A stretch of DNA of 64,000 nt from Gari tellinella. Lineage: Eukaryota > Mollusca > Bivalvia > Cardiida > Psammobiidae. This document shows, in pieces, positions 29,566 to 41,293 of the stretch. The stretch spans positions 37,940,356 through 38,004,355 of the forward strand of contig OV277870.1 of assembly GCA_922989275.2 (NCBI GenBank). Direction: 5' to 3'. Position numbers and translations under genes: made by a program. The notes under the pieces are model-generated. The model was not told where the DNA came from. It made no database searches and saw only the letters and a list, made by a program, of their open reading frames with translations. Within the stretch, counting starts at the first letter, position 1. Each line of letters starts with the position of its first letter.

Positions 29566-29919
29566 AGTGCTCCCTCCCTACAACGCCCCTCCCAACAACG
29601 ACTCCCTCCTTACAACGACCCTTGCCGCTGGTCATTACACAGGACAATTATGTCTAACGCTTTTACTGCTGCAATATCGTCTGCTTAAAATTGTCGTCTG
29701 CTAATTTTCAAAAGTTATATAATGGACATTTTTACAGAAAATAACTTAATGAGGAGTGACAAACATCTTAAATCCAGATCAGACGACGCGTAACGTGGCG
29801 TCTGATCTGGATTCAAGTCGTTTGCAAATGTGTTTACCAGTTTCCCTCCTCTATAACGACTTCCTCCGAACAACGCACATATTTTTGTCTCCCATTGTCG
29901 TTGTAGAGAGGGAGCACTG
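29566..29919 (+). mobile_element. TA-flanked mariner-like MITE, CAGTGCTCCC family, full copy
   Basis: TA outside CAGTGCTCCCTCCCTACAAC and TTGTAGAGAGGGAGCACTG. Inside: GTCGTCTGC module, then P1-type palindrome (GACGACGCGTAACGTGGCGTC), then ATTTTTGTCTCCCATTG. 354 bp, non-coding. Confidence 0.88.
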
Positions 29920-30825
29920 TAAAAGTTAAAGTCGAGGAAGAAGGGTGTGATAATAAGAGTGTGACGCAAAGGTTGAAGCATTAATTTTGTCGAATAACAA
30001 CTTCACATGAGATTGCATTCCGATCAGAGCCAAACTGATCCGTGTATTCAAAATGACAACATTCTGAATTTGGAAAGAAAATGCGGATATCAAGTACAGA
30101 ATAAGCATGCGATAAACTAGAAGCGAAATACACCTCGAAATTCGATACGCCGAGCTCGCTTAAACCTACCTTAACAGTATTTAAGCATACTCTCGCTTAA
30201 ATCGAACATACCCGTATATCCCGAAATATCGGTATGTTCGAACTAAAACGAATTCGAATTATCGAGTTTCGATTGTTGTACGAACGACCCTAGCACGCAC
30301 AACATAACACTAGTTCAAAAAACGCCGTCTGCTCTTTAGTCTGCGTGTACATGTATTCATTTTGCAGTTCTTATTCACACTAAGTTATGCGTGTTTTTCA
30401 AAAAAATAATTGTCCGGGATTATGTTCTCTCCGTACAAGATGCGAACTGCGTCAATGGAGTGAACATTCTAGAACCTTGTTTCGCCATGTTAAACGTTGC
30501 CTGGCGGATATCTGCAAACAATTTGGATCCAGAAGCTTAAATATTCGGAGTTAGGTTAGGATCCAGACTGTTGACGCTCACATAATCGTGTTTATTTATT
30601 TGCAAATATGCCGACACTAACTTATTTTTTCGAAAACAATAAGCAGACGACACAAAAGTCTGGTTGAAGCAGACGATTTGTTAGCAGTTAGCACGCTAAT
30701 GGTTATTAAAGCGGCTGTATCGGGCGAGTTAGCGTGACGGTTATTGCCGAAGCAGTCCGAACATTGTTGACATTTTCTAACTCTTCACTTTGCGGAAGGC
30801 GTGTCGTTTTGGAACTAGTGTCAAT
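29920..30825. other. Upstream region of gene 2
   Basis: No exon other than the start at 30826. An inverted AT-rich repeat around 30141-30275 (TCGAACATACCCGTATAT / ATATCGGTATGTTCGA) may be another MITE. A half P1 palindrome occurs near 30512-30575. The promoter and 5' UTR of gene 2 must lie here or further upstream, but no core promoter element was confidently seen. Confidence 0.4.
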
Positions 30826-30870
30826 ATGGGTATCATCGTATATATCACGTCTGTATCTGCCAATAAGTCG
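30826..30870 (+). CDS. SH3BGRL3-like: SH3BGRL3-like gene 2, coding exon 1
   Basis: Encodes MGIIVYITSVSANKS (15 codons) and stops exactly at a GTAAGT donor, phase 0. Context AATATGG gives purines at the key positions. The peptide aligns residue for residue with gene 1 exon 1 (I--YTTSVT-SRE versus I--YITSVSANKS), the first strand of the SH3BGRL fold. The exon joins 54558-54725 and 57973-58044 to give a 94-aa protein. Intron 1 is 23.7 kb, so the assignment rests on matching phase, length and sequence to the tandem paralogue. Confidence 0.82.
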
Positions 30871-31297
30871 GTAAGTGAATCTAATTTAAATGAATTTTCT
30901 AGCACATTGACTTTCTTATAAGTGCACGTGTAGGCATACTCATGCACTGCCGGTCAATTCACAAAACACACAGTCATGGTTGGTGACTTTTCGAATTCTG
31001 TTGATTGGTTCCGTGTTTGTTACATTTTGAGTGATGGGGTTGAAATGGACAGAAGTGGAGACATTTCGTTCTACACATATGCTTTATTAGTATTACCATA
31101 TATGCAGCGTAAAACATGATGTGTCTGTGTACATATAACGCTGGTATTTGGTAGTGTTAAAAGTCCAACTGCCATCGATTTAATCGGCTTGACACACGGA
31201 TAAAGTGGATAGCATGTTTCCCCCATAAAAGGAAGTCCGCGTTATTATGCATTAGTCATGGCTATGTGTAAAAGAGCCCAGAATGAATGTTAGAAAG

Positions 31298-31539
31298 AAT
31301 ATTCGGCTAGGGTTTACAATTAGTCCGCCACCAAATCCTAGGGTTAGGAACGTAGGGTTAGGGTAAACTTTAAAACATGTCCGCAGGTCTTTTGGGGTAT
31401 TTTCGTGGAAATAAACTGGTCATCTCTTGTTAACTTGGCCATTTATTGTAACATTAATCTGGCCATTTCTTGTGACATTAACCTGACCATGAAAATGACA
31501 ATTTTGGTGGCGGACTAATTGTAAAATTGCTCGAATATT
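31298..31539. mobile_element. Inverted-repeat element with TTAGGG-like centre
   Basis: AATATTCGGCTAGGGTTTAC + AATTAGTCCGCCACCAAA at the left is mirrored at 31503-31539 (TTTGGTGGCGGACTAATTGT...CGAATATT). Between the arms are CCTAGGGTTAGG and GTAGGGTTAGGG, and a GGCCATTTCTTGTGACATTA repeat. 242 bp; TSD not clear. Confidence 0.7.
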
Positions 31540-32640
31540 GAAAGACCAATTGACCCGACTTGCATTAGAAAAAGGAGAGTTGCCAAATATTAAGACCCTT
31601 ATGTCTGCTGTGAGTGCACAAAACCATGTAGATTTGCTATGACTGTCTCTAATTAGAATTTCTCTTCGAAACAATTAAGATCAGATACATTTTATTTTAA
31701 GTGGACAAGACACACTATAGACAAGTATATAGTGTATTTTACTGAGTGAACATGATTTTCTGTACCTTCAACCTCCTACACGGATGTGACATATCCTGTG
31801 ATTAAATTACCTTGCTAGTGCGGATCTACTGTAGAAACCCCAACTGTGCATTCCCATTACTCTCCGTCGTCCGAGATAGGAGGAAGTTCCTTAAGAAGCC
31901 CTCTGATCAGGGTCTACACTGTTTGTATAAGACAAGTGCACTCCTCATAGGTACATTGTTTGCAAATGACGCATATATGTGTGAATAGGGTTCAAAGAGT
32001 TAACCCATTAACCCATACATACGTCTTTTAACGCCTTTGATTTATTCCTCCACTTAAGAAAAAGGTTCTAACTGATACAGTTTTGAATATGTATTGAAAG
32101 AAATTTATTCTATATCCTAGCAGATGATAGCTTAAAGCTGGCTGAAAGTGATCACCTATCTTAAATATTAAAAACAGTCTATGGGGTAATGGGTTAAAGG
32201 ATGGTTTAACTACTCATTTGAATCGTCTGTGTACAAGCGACGGTTCTAATGAGTAGCTCGTCGGTTTGGTATACAGAGTCTACAGACTGAGACATACTAT
32301 AAAGAATGTATAATTATTATGTGTGACTGTAATAATAAGATGTATATGTGTGATTGTCTGGATCCCCGCCTTGTCAAATATTGTCAAAATCATATGCGCT
32401 GAAGCAGGAAGAGAGACGGGACACATCATGACCTAGTTTACTAGGCTGGGAATTGACAATCTACCATCGGTATGACTTGATCGCCTATCATGCATGTAAG
32501 ATGGGCAGCAGACGATAAACTTGCATGTTTTAACCTATAACCTTTATCTTGACGAGTTGTCGTCTACTTCACAGATTCATCTGCTTCATAATTGTCGTGA
32601 TAATTGTCCCCTTTCGGCGCCAAATTAATAGTGAGGTTTT
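31540..32640. other. Intronic sequence with repeat remnants
   Basis: Half of a GGCTCC palindrome near 31881-31927, a decayed CATTTGAATCGTCTGTG/CGACGGTTCTAATG core near 32215-32250, and repeated TTGTCGTCTRC modules near 32530-32600. No exon. Confidence 0.4.
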
Positions 32641-32644
32641 TACC

Positions 32645-32861
32645 CCTTCACCGTTATTTTGTCGTCTGCTTCATTATTGTTGTCTCCAAAAACGTTCTGA
32701 AGTTAGGTCTAGATTAAAGATCGGATGACTTAAGATACATCTATCTATACAAGTGTCGATCATTTTAGATATTGATCAGACGCCGCGTTACGCGGCATCT
32801 GATCATGATTCATTTAAACTGTTTGCAAATTCGACTTTGTGCGACGTCAGCGCTGAAAGGG
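32645..32861 (+). mobile_element. piggyBac-like MITE with P1 palindrome, degraded left end
   Basis: Left CCCTTCACCGTTATTTTGTC, right GACGTCAGCGCTGAAAGGG before TTAA (32862-32865). The left TTAA is mutated. Palindrome GACGCCGCGTTACGCGGC at about 32780-32800. Confidence 0.6.
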
Positions 32862-32973
32862 TTAAGAAAATTCAAATAACAACCCTGCAAGAGTCAATTT
32901 GAACAGGTCATTATTTTAAAAGAGGAAAGTAATCCATTTGAAAGTCAGCATGGATTATTTTGTTTTGGTTTTT

Positions 32974-34219
32974 AGCTCACCTGGCACATAGTGCCAAGGT
33001 GAGCTATTTTGATCGTCCTCTGTCCGTCGTCGTTCGTTCGTCCGTCCGTTCGTCGTCAACAATTTTTTTAAACGACATCTCCTCCGAAACTACTGGATAG
33101 ATTTTTACCAAACTTGACCTGAATGATCCTTATATGGTCCTCTTTCAAAGTTGTTCAAACATTTCCGGTCCGTTGTATATCTAGGTCACAGGAGCTAAAA
33201 ATAGATTTTTTTCAATGAAAACGCCCTGGGGGTCGTAAATTTACATAGAGTTATATAGTGAAATCTTCATGCAAATATCTTTTTCTCTGAAACTAATATG
33301 GCTAGAGCTTTGATATTTGGCAAGATGACTCTTCTGGAACCCCTTAACCAATGTTGTAAATATGATTTCGGTCATTTGCACATCTAGGTCACAGGAGCTA
33401 AAAATAGATTTTTATAATAAAAACTTAAAAAATCTTCTAGTCTGAAACCTCAGTACATTGAGCTTAGATATTTGGCACAAAGCATCATCTACAAGTCCTC
33501 TACTAATATTGTTCAAATTATGTCCCTGGGGTCTAAAATGACCCCGCCCCGGGGATCGTAAATTTACATGGAGTTATATAGTGAAATCTTCAAACACCTT
33601 TTTCTGAAACTAATATGGCTAGAGCTTTGATATTTGGCAAGATGACTCTTCTGGAACCCCTTAACCAATTATGTAAATATGGTTCCGGTCAGTTTCATAT
33701 CTAGGTCACAGGAGCTAAAAATAGATTTTTTCAATGAAATCTTAAAAAATATTCTTGTCTGAAACCACAGTACCCTGAGCTTACATTTTTGGCACAAAGC
33801 ATCATCTTTAGGTCCACTATCAAGATTGTTCAAATGCCCCTGGGGTTCAAACTGCCAAAGCCCTAGGGGTTGCAGTGTTACATAGAGTTATGTAGTGAAA
33901 TATTCTTCTCTGAAACTACTATGGCAAGAGCTTTGATATGTTCTTTTAGATGTTCTTTACCAATATTGCTGAAATGGTTTGGGTCTGTTGCATATCTGCG
34001 TCATACTAGCTAAAAATAGATTTTTTTCAATGAAGAGTCTTCCTGTCTGAAACCATACATGTACAAAATATTTGACAGCACACTTAATTTTCAAGTTCAT
34101 CAGCAATATTTTTGAAATTATGTCTCTGGGGTGAAAAGTGATCCCACCCCAGAGGTCATGTGACCCTTGTGTTGGTTTTTCCAGGTGAGCGATATTTAGG
34201 CCCGTATGGGCCTCTTGTT
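32974..34219 (+). mobile_element. AGCTCACCT element, copy D3
   Basis: Hairpin start AGCTCACCTGGCACATAGTG/CCAAGGTGAGCT, GATCGTCC, GTCCGTCGTC run. Core of about four alternating repeats with CACAGGAGCTAAAAATAGAT and TTTGATATTTGGC, and CTGGGGT...ACCCCGCCCC. End CCAGGTGAGCGATATTTAGG then CCTCTTGTT. Same subfamily as 39428-40763 and 56574-57912. Confidence 0.82.
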
Positions 34220-34622
34220 TTTTTAAATAAGAGGCGTTTATTCTTGTTCTCCAATTTGTATAAATTTATAAAAGTTGAAATGATTTAGTACAATAAATGT
34301 GTATCATCATGTGTAGCCCCTTCCCTGCCACGACCACATCTGGTTTTAAAACAATTGTCGTCTGCTATTCTTTCTCAAATTTAAGGTATTTTGACTTTAA
34401 ATGTGCAATATTAAAAAGAGTGTCAAACTGTTTGAATCCTGAAACGTGCGAATTTATTATTAGTGTCGCAAACCGTTTCGATCCAGATGAGACGTCTAAA
34501 CTAATTGAGGAAATGACAAACAAACATATATTTTTTGAGAGACTTGCTGCAGACGACAATAATTGCACACCACACCAGCCATAGCAACTCTTATCGTGCT
34601 AAGCGTAACCTGGCTAATATTT

Positions 34623-34689
34623 GCAAACAGCTTAGATCCAGATCAGACACCGCGCTACGCGGCGTCTGATCTGGATCCAATCTGTTTGC
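34623..34689. repeat. P1 palindrome, GCAAACAG...CTGTTTGC
   Basis: GCAAACAGCTTAGATCCAGA pairs with TCTGGATCCAATCTGTTTGC around ACACCGCGCTACGCGGCGT. One of about 17 copies of this core in the window. Confidence 0.8.
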
Positions 34690-35106
34690 CACTCATGTTG
34701 ATAACATTTTCACAAGTTTAAAAAAGATCAAAATTCTTTTTTTTACAGCACACGATATATTTCAAGCAGATGATAATTCAGCATGATAAGAGTTATGTAC
34801 CTATTATCCAAACATGATTGTCAGACTATAACGCAGTTATATGAGATACACACCTAGGCATGGGACTGTTCACCTGCTGCAGTATCGTCTCATTCACAAA
34901 TTTGTCGTCTGCAATACTTTAGAAAACATTTTTTTTTTAAAATCAATAAGAAATAGTTGTAATACCATTTAAAAGAAACCTAAACACGAAGGCCCAGCAC
35001 CATTGATCAAGGTCCGCACGGTTTGTCATTTTGTAATATATTGTTAAAATGGCAACCCTTATATATCTAAAACTAGACAACACTTAATTTTGAAACAAGG
35101 ATTCAT

Positions 35107-35200
35107 ATTTGCCTGAAACAGTGTATAAAGGGGCTTCTGGGGTCTTCCTCCAGCTGTAATTTGCTGGTCGTCGCGATATGACTGAAATTAAAACGTCGTA
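35107..35200 (+). mobile_element. 5'-truncated tRNA-SINE tail
   Basis: TGCCTGAAACAGTGTATAAA, then CTTCTGGGGTCTTCCTCCA and GTCGCGATATGACTGAAAT, matches the 3' half of the full SINE at 58469-58754. The tRNA-like head is absent. Confidence 0.75.
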
Positions 35201-35693
35201 AATTGATTATATATATTGAGTAATCAAGATTTGATGTACTAACAGTTTAACGTGTGTTCACTGTTCAACGCCGTTGATCGACTACAAGGACATCATTTGA
35301 ACTCGGCGACACTATTATCATATTATGCAACCCTACATGTGCAGAGAGGTATATGAGAGATTTCGGCATTGCTTTCGTAATGTGTTAAGTGCCCACTTGT
35401 CCTACGAAAACGGCTACCTTTCCCCCGTCAACTAGCGACTCCATTTGCAATTTGTAAACAGTTTCGATCGAGATTAAACGACGAATTATTCGACGTAAGA
35501 TCTGACCCAAATTGTTTGACGCTTCTATTAAAGTTTCCTTCAGCCAAACTATCAGACAAATCAGAATTTGAAAAACAAATGCAGACGACACTTTTAAAGC
35601 AGACGGTAATAAGGTAGTAAAAGAGTTACAACCAGTAGTTATGGGTGACACTTGCATTAAACATGCTCGTAATGCATAGCCTTTAGCTATATA

Positions 35694-35939
35694 CAGTGGA
35701 GAATCTGTTATTCTTTCCCAATAAACGCGTTTACGCTAAAACTATTATTTGCAGTGCAAACAGTTTGGAGCCAGATCAGACGCCGGGTAACCCGGCGTCT
35801 GATCAGGCTCCAAACTGTTTGCCACCAAGATAAACATGAAATATCAGAATTGTCCAAAAGTTGTTCTTTTCTACGTTTTAGCGCTTTGCGTTTGCGTACG
35901 TTTGCGTTTAAACGGGAAAGAATAACAGATTCTCCACTG
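35694..35939 (+). mobile_element. TA-flanked mariner-like MITE, CAGTGGAGAAT family, 246 bp
   Basis: TA at 35692-35693 and 35940-35941. P1 variant palindrome GACGCCGGGTAACCCGGCGTC perfect within CAAACAGTTTGGAGCC arms. Confidence 0.9.
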
Positions 35940-36029
35940 TACAAGTAACTATTAACTAGTATTAAGTATTAACCCATTCATTGACATGACGTCACCAAAT
36001 TTTAAGAGTTGCCGTCTGCTTTTATTTTT

Positions 36030-37997
36030 AGCTCACCTGAGCCGAAGGCTCAAGGTGAGCTGTTGTGATCGCCCGCCGTCCGTCGTCCGTCTGTCCATCT
36101 GTCCGTCCGTTCAAATTTACTTCAAGCGACATCTCCTCTGAAACCGCGAGTATGAGGGAAAAACTGAATTGCTTATGGTGTTCCTTGGATGCTTCTCTAC
36201 AGAAATCGTTAAAATAAAATTCAAATGTTGACTACTTATTGAAATTTATTAAAAAAAGTGAAAAACTTTAAACAAGTTTTTTGTAAAGAAACACTGTTCC
36301 CACACCTTAGATATTGCACGAATAGTATCTTTTACTAAATCACTTTCAAAATTGTAAAAAATCAAAACCCTAGGATCAAATTTGACTCAACCCTGGCCGT
36401 ATCAGTGCTTTTTGATGCAGGTCTGACAGTATAAACTCTCTAATGATCCGTTTTTATACAGACCCATTGTATCTTCCAGGCTAAGAAGCTACCCTTATAC
36501 TAAATGCAACATTTTTGCAAACAGTCTGGATCCAGGTCAGATGCCACATAATGCAGCATCTAATCTGGATCTAAACTATTTGCCACTCATTTACATATGT
36601 TCTTATATTTAGAAAATATAAGTTATTATTTTTTACATATTTCTAATACAAACATTTGGAGCAGACAACAGTTCAGCATGATAATAGTCATTTCTCCCTG
36701 AGACCGTCTCATATTGCATAACTGACCCATAGCTAGCTCTGAACTCATAGGTCACTGAGATACATCACAGAAATGATGATGTCTGCTATTTTATGCTCAA
36801 GCACAACTTAGTTGGAGGCATATTACTTTTGGTCTGTCTGTTTGTTTGTTTGTTTATCTTTCTGTCTATCAGTCCACAATTAATTCTTGGCCATAAACAG
36901 TATGGATCCAGGTCAGATGCCACATAATGCTGCATCTAATCTGGATCCAAACTATTTGCCACTCATTTACATATAGTTTCTTATATTTAGAAAATGTAAA
37001 TAATGATATTAATAACCTATTAACCCATACATATTCCTTTTTATGTCTTTAATTTATTCTTCCACAGAAGAAAATAATTTCACTTTATACAGTCATTGTT
37101 GTCTTTAACAATTGCTTCAAATGACATCTCCTCATATACCGCTGAAAAGATTTCAACCAAACTTTACACGAATGTTCCTTGGGTCAAGTTGTTTCAAAAT
37201 TGTTCAAAGAATTAAAAACAATGTAGAACTCTTGTTGACATGGCAACCAAGTGAAAAAATAAGGAAATCTTAAAAAATCTTCTTGTCTGAAACTACAAGG
37301 GCCAGATCTTAGACATTTGTCACATAGCATCATCTACAGGTCCTCTATCAAGTTTGTACAAACTATGCCCCTGGGGTCAAAATTGGCCCCGCCCGGGGGA
37401 GGGGGGGGGGGGGCACAGTTTAACATAGAGTTATATAGTGAAATTTTCAAACGTCTTCTCCTCTGAAACTAATATGGCCAGAGCTTTGATATCTGGCATG
37501 GTGACACTTTTAGATGTCCTATACCAATAAGGTTCAAACGGTTCTGGTCGATTGCATATCACCTACAGGTCCTCTATCAAGTTTGTACAAATTATGCCCG
37601 TGGGGTCAAAATTAGCCCCACCCCGGGGGTCACAGTTTTCAAACGTCTTCTTTTCTGAAGCTTATATAGCCAGAGCTTTGATATTCGGCATGGTGTTACT
37701 TCTAGATGTCCTTTATCTATTTTGTTCAAATGGTTCCAGTCTGTTGCATATGTAGGTCACAGGAGCTAAAAATAGATTTTTTCAATGGAAACTTAAAAAA
37801 AATCTTCTTGTCTAGAACCCTAGTACCCTGATCTTAGATATTTGAAACATAGCATCATCTACAGGTCCTCTATTCAGATTGTTCAAATTATGCCCCTCGG
37901 GTAAAAAATGACCCCGTCCTGGACATAAATCATTATCTCCATTTTGATGTACAGCTATTCTCAGGTGAGCGACATATGCCCCATGGGGCCCTTGTTC
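36030..37997 (+). mobile_element. AGCTCACCT element, copy D4, inserted in a piggyBac-like MITE
   Basis: Start hairpin AGCTCACCTGAGCCGAAGGC/TCAAGGTGAGCT has a different loop (GAGCCGAAGGCTC). End CTCAGGTGAGCGACATATGC then CCCTTGTT. The left flank (CCCATTCATTGACATGACGT...GTCGTCTGCTTTT) and right flank (TAATTTTAAATTGAGGTATT...GTTTGGACCCTGATCAGACA) are the two halves of the TTAA-type MITE, which defines the boundaries. It carries two decayed P1 palindromes (about 36517-36583 and 36894-36960) and a poly-G run near 37395. Confidence 0.75.
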
Positions 37998-38305
37998 TAA
38001 TTTTAAATTGAGGTATTTTGAAGAATGAAATACTGAGATGAGTGACAAATAGTTTGGACCCTGATCAGACACGGCATCACACAGGACAATGTTACTCGAT
38101 ATCTCATATTCTAGAGCCAAAGGTCAAAGTTGAGAACCCTAATGAGTTTGGGCCCAATGTTTGTCAATATCGATATTCTTCTGAGAGCGATGGACCCTTC
38201 TTGTCAAGTGTCTGTCCGTTGACGAGGACGTCCGATTGCTGAAGGTAGAAAACCGAATTTGGCCCGATCTCTTTAGGGATCCCCGACCTTGATGCATTGT
38301 AGCTA

Positions 38306-38551
38306 CAGTGGAGAATCTGTTATTCTTTCCCGTTTAAACGCAAACGTACGCAAACGCAAAGCACTAAAACGTAGAAAATAACAACTTTTGGACAATTCTG
38401 ATATTTCATGTTTATCTTGGTGGCAAACAGTTTGGAGCCTGATCAGACGCCGGGTTATCCGGCGTCTGATCTGGCTCCAAACTGTTTGCACTGCAAATAA
38501 TAGTTTTAGCGTAAACGCGTTTATTGGGAAAGAATAACAGATTCTCCACTG
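38306..38551 (-). mobile_element. TA-flanked mariner-like MITE, CAGTGGAGAAT family, 246 bp
   Basis: TA at both sides; same ends and the palindrome GACGCCGGGTTATCCGGCGTC. Orientation reversed relative to 35694-35939. Confidence 0.9.
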
Positions 38552-39427
38552 TACATATTGTGGGGTAAACCCTTCCGTCAACAGATTTTATTGTATGTTT
38601 AAACTCTTTCACTGACATAATATCGTCTGTTGTCAGTGGTATTGTTTCAAAGCTAGATTTAAGGCCAAATGACTAAAGACGTTTCGAAATTAGTGTCCAA
38701 CATTTCGGACTTCTGATCAGGACCCCAACTACATTCAAAATCGACATTAAAATAGTCGCTTAAGGCGAAAGGGATAATCAAATAAAATAATTTAATTCTT
38801 CAGGGATTATGTGTACAACATGTATTCCTTTTTATTGCAAAGCAGTAAACATCTAAATTTTCGTTATCGAACCCCCATCTGAAGTGTTTTCAGGCCATAT
38901 TCGGCATGTATATTTATCTATAAACATTTAAACTTGACCTCTTATCCCGTTAAACTATACCTCATTTTTACCCCATTTGTAAACAGCTCAGATCAGGTTC
39001 ATACGCTTAGGAACTCCGCATCTGAACCGTAACCAAACTGTTTCTGTACGTCTGGTCCGGTTCTGAACGGTTGGTCACTCGTCTAGCCTTTCTTCTGTTA
39101 AGAAGACACCCACTGGTCATTTGAAGATGAATGCAGACAGTGAACTACTTTTCTGTGCGGATCAGAGTTAGGACCCCTTTTAATGTGAATGTTAAATGTG
39201 AGCCTGCGGTTGTTCTGCATTTTTATTGGCACGTACAGTGGTGGATGAGAAGTCTTTTCTCTTTGTAAGCTTTACCTAGACCGAAACCACGACTCGTTAA
39301 CATTACCTTATCTCCTTCACAGAGAGTGCCCGTTACCGTTCGTACACATCGAAAGTGAAAGTAGAGTTGTGATCATCAGATTTACTTTAGGGTGTTATGT
39401 TTAATTGTTTATTCATCTGTAGTTTTT
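38552..39427. other. Intronic sequence, no gene seen
   Basis: A faint CTCTTTCACTGAC / GCGAAAGGG pair near 38605-38775 may be a decayed TTAA-type MITE. Nothing else recognised. Confidence 0.35.
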
Positions 39428-40763
39428 AGCTCACCTGGCACGTAGTGCCAAGGTGAGCTATTTTGATCGTCCTCTGTCCGTCGTCATTCGTCCGTCGTTC
39501 GTCCGTTCGTTCGTCGTCAACAATTTCTTTAAACGACATCTCCTCAGAAACTACTGGATAGATTTTTACCAAATTTGGCCTGAATGATCCTTATATGGTC
39601 CTCTTTCAAAGTTGTTCAAACATTTCCGGTCCGTTGCATATCTAGGTCACAGGAGCTAAAAATATTTTTTTTCAATGAAAACTTAAAAAAATTCTTGTCT
39701 GAAACTACAGTACCCTGAGCTTAGATATTTGGCACAAAGCATCATCTTCAGATCCTCTATCAAGATTGTTCAAATTATGCCCCTGGGGTCAAAAATGACC
39801 CCGCCCCGGGGGTTGTAAATTTACATAGATTTATATAGTGAAATCTTCAAACATATTTTTCTCTTAAACTAATATGGACAGAGCTTTGATATTTGGCATG
39901 ATGACTCTTCTAGAAGCCCTTAACCAATATTGTAAATATGGTTCTGGTCCGTTGCATATCTAGGTCACAGGAGCTAAAATAGATTTTTTCAATGAAAACT
40001 TAAAAAATCTTCTTGTCTGAAACCACAGTACATTGAGCTTAGATATTTGGCACAAAGCATCATCTACAGGTCCTCTGTCAAGATTGTTCAACTTATGTCC
40101 TTGGGATAAAAAATGACCCCGCCCTGGGAGTTGTAATTTTACATAGAGTAATGTAGTGAAATCTTCAAACATCTTTATCTCTGAAACTTATATGACCAGA
40201 GCTTTGGTATTTGGCATGATGACACTTCTAGAAGCCCTTAACCAATATTGTAAATATGGTTCTGGTCAGTTGCATATCTAGGTCACAGGAGCTAAAAATA
40301 GATTTTTTCAATGAAATCTTAAAAAATCTTCTTGTCTGAAACCACAGTACCCTGAGCTTACATTTTTGGCACAAAGCATCATCTTTAGGTCCTCTATCAA
40401 GATTGTTCAAATTATGCCCCGGGATTAAAACAGCCAAGGCCCTAGGGGTCGCAGTTTTACATAGAGTTATGTAGTGAAATATTCTTCTCTGAAACTACTA
40501 TGGCAAGAACTTTGATATTTAGCATAGTGACACTTTTAGATGTTCTTTACCAATATTGCTGAAACGGTTCGGGTATGTTGCATATATGGGTCATATTAGT
40601 CTTCCTGTCTGAAATTTTCCATGTACAAAATATTTTTTCAAGTTCATCAGCAAGATTTTTGAAATTATGTCTCTGGGGTGAAAAGTGAGCCCACCCCAGG
40701 GGTCATTTGACCCGTGTTGGTATTCTAGGTGAGCGATATTTAGGCCCGCATGGGGCTCTTGTT
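39428..40763 (+). mobile_element. AGCTCACCT element, copy D5
   Basis: Same subfamily as 32974-34219: hairpin AGCTCACCTGGCACGTAGTG/CCAAGGTGAGCT, repeated CACAGGAGCTAAAAATAGAT core, end AGGTGAGCGATATTTAGGCC then GCTCTTGTT. Confidence 0.82.
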
Positions 40764-41101
40764 TATATAAACTCGTTTCATTGTTTCTTCTATATTAAAT
40801 ACAGTTTTCAAAATTAATCGATTTTACGTTTTTAAGCGATATTACTGAGTGTTGCTTTATTGAGCGAATGGGTATACTGAGTCAAAGTCTTGGGAACGAC
40901 TGCGACTATGAATGATTCAAATCAAAAATATTGGGCATTATCGTGCACATGCCATTAAACAAATATGAGGGGTTTGATACTGTCGTCAAGAAAAATCACT
41001 AAATCGTTTGTGTTTTGTTGCTGAAGAGGACACTGGCAAACTGTGTAGACCTTGACGAGACGTTACGCGGTCTATCATCAAGTTCTACACTGCTCTTCCA
41101 T

Positions 41102-41293
41102 CAGGGCTCCAGATAAGGGGGAGTTTTCTGAACAAATCCACCTTTTTCTCACTCATTTCAGCACCAATCCTATGGTGTAACTACTCATTAGAATCGTCTC
41201 TTCGAGACGATTCTAATGAGTAGTGACACCATAGGGTTTAATGCAGAAATAAAGATTTTAGTTTTTGAAAAACTACTCTTATCTGGGGCCCTG
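41102..41293 (+). mobile_element. hAT-like MITE, CAGGGCTCCAGATAAG family (copy 4), perfect 8-bp TSD
   Basis: 192 bp between CAGGGCTCCAGATAAGGGGG and CTTATCTGGGGCCCTG, flanked on both sides by TCTTCCAT (41094-41101, 41294-41301). An 8-bp duplication with CAGGG ends is the hAT signature. Central palindrome ATTAGAATCGTCTC TTC GAGACGATTCTAAT. Confidence 0.93.

Larger units (their letters stand above)
34220..35693. other. Intronic repeat-rich sequence
   Basis: Contains a P1 palindrome at 34623-34689 (AGACACCGCGCTACGCGGCGTC), a piggyBac-like left end near 34317 (CCCCTTCCCTGCC) and a SINE tail at 35107-35200. ORFs at 34297-34584 and 35385-35657 lie in these repeats and are not considered genes. Confidence 0.5.

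Noticed and set aside
31330..31362. Telomere or interstitial telomeric repeat
   Set aside because: Only a few imperfect TTAGGG hexamers, inside the loop of a MITE.
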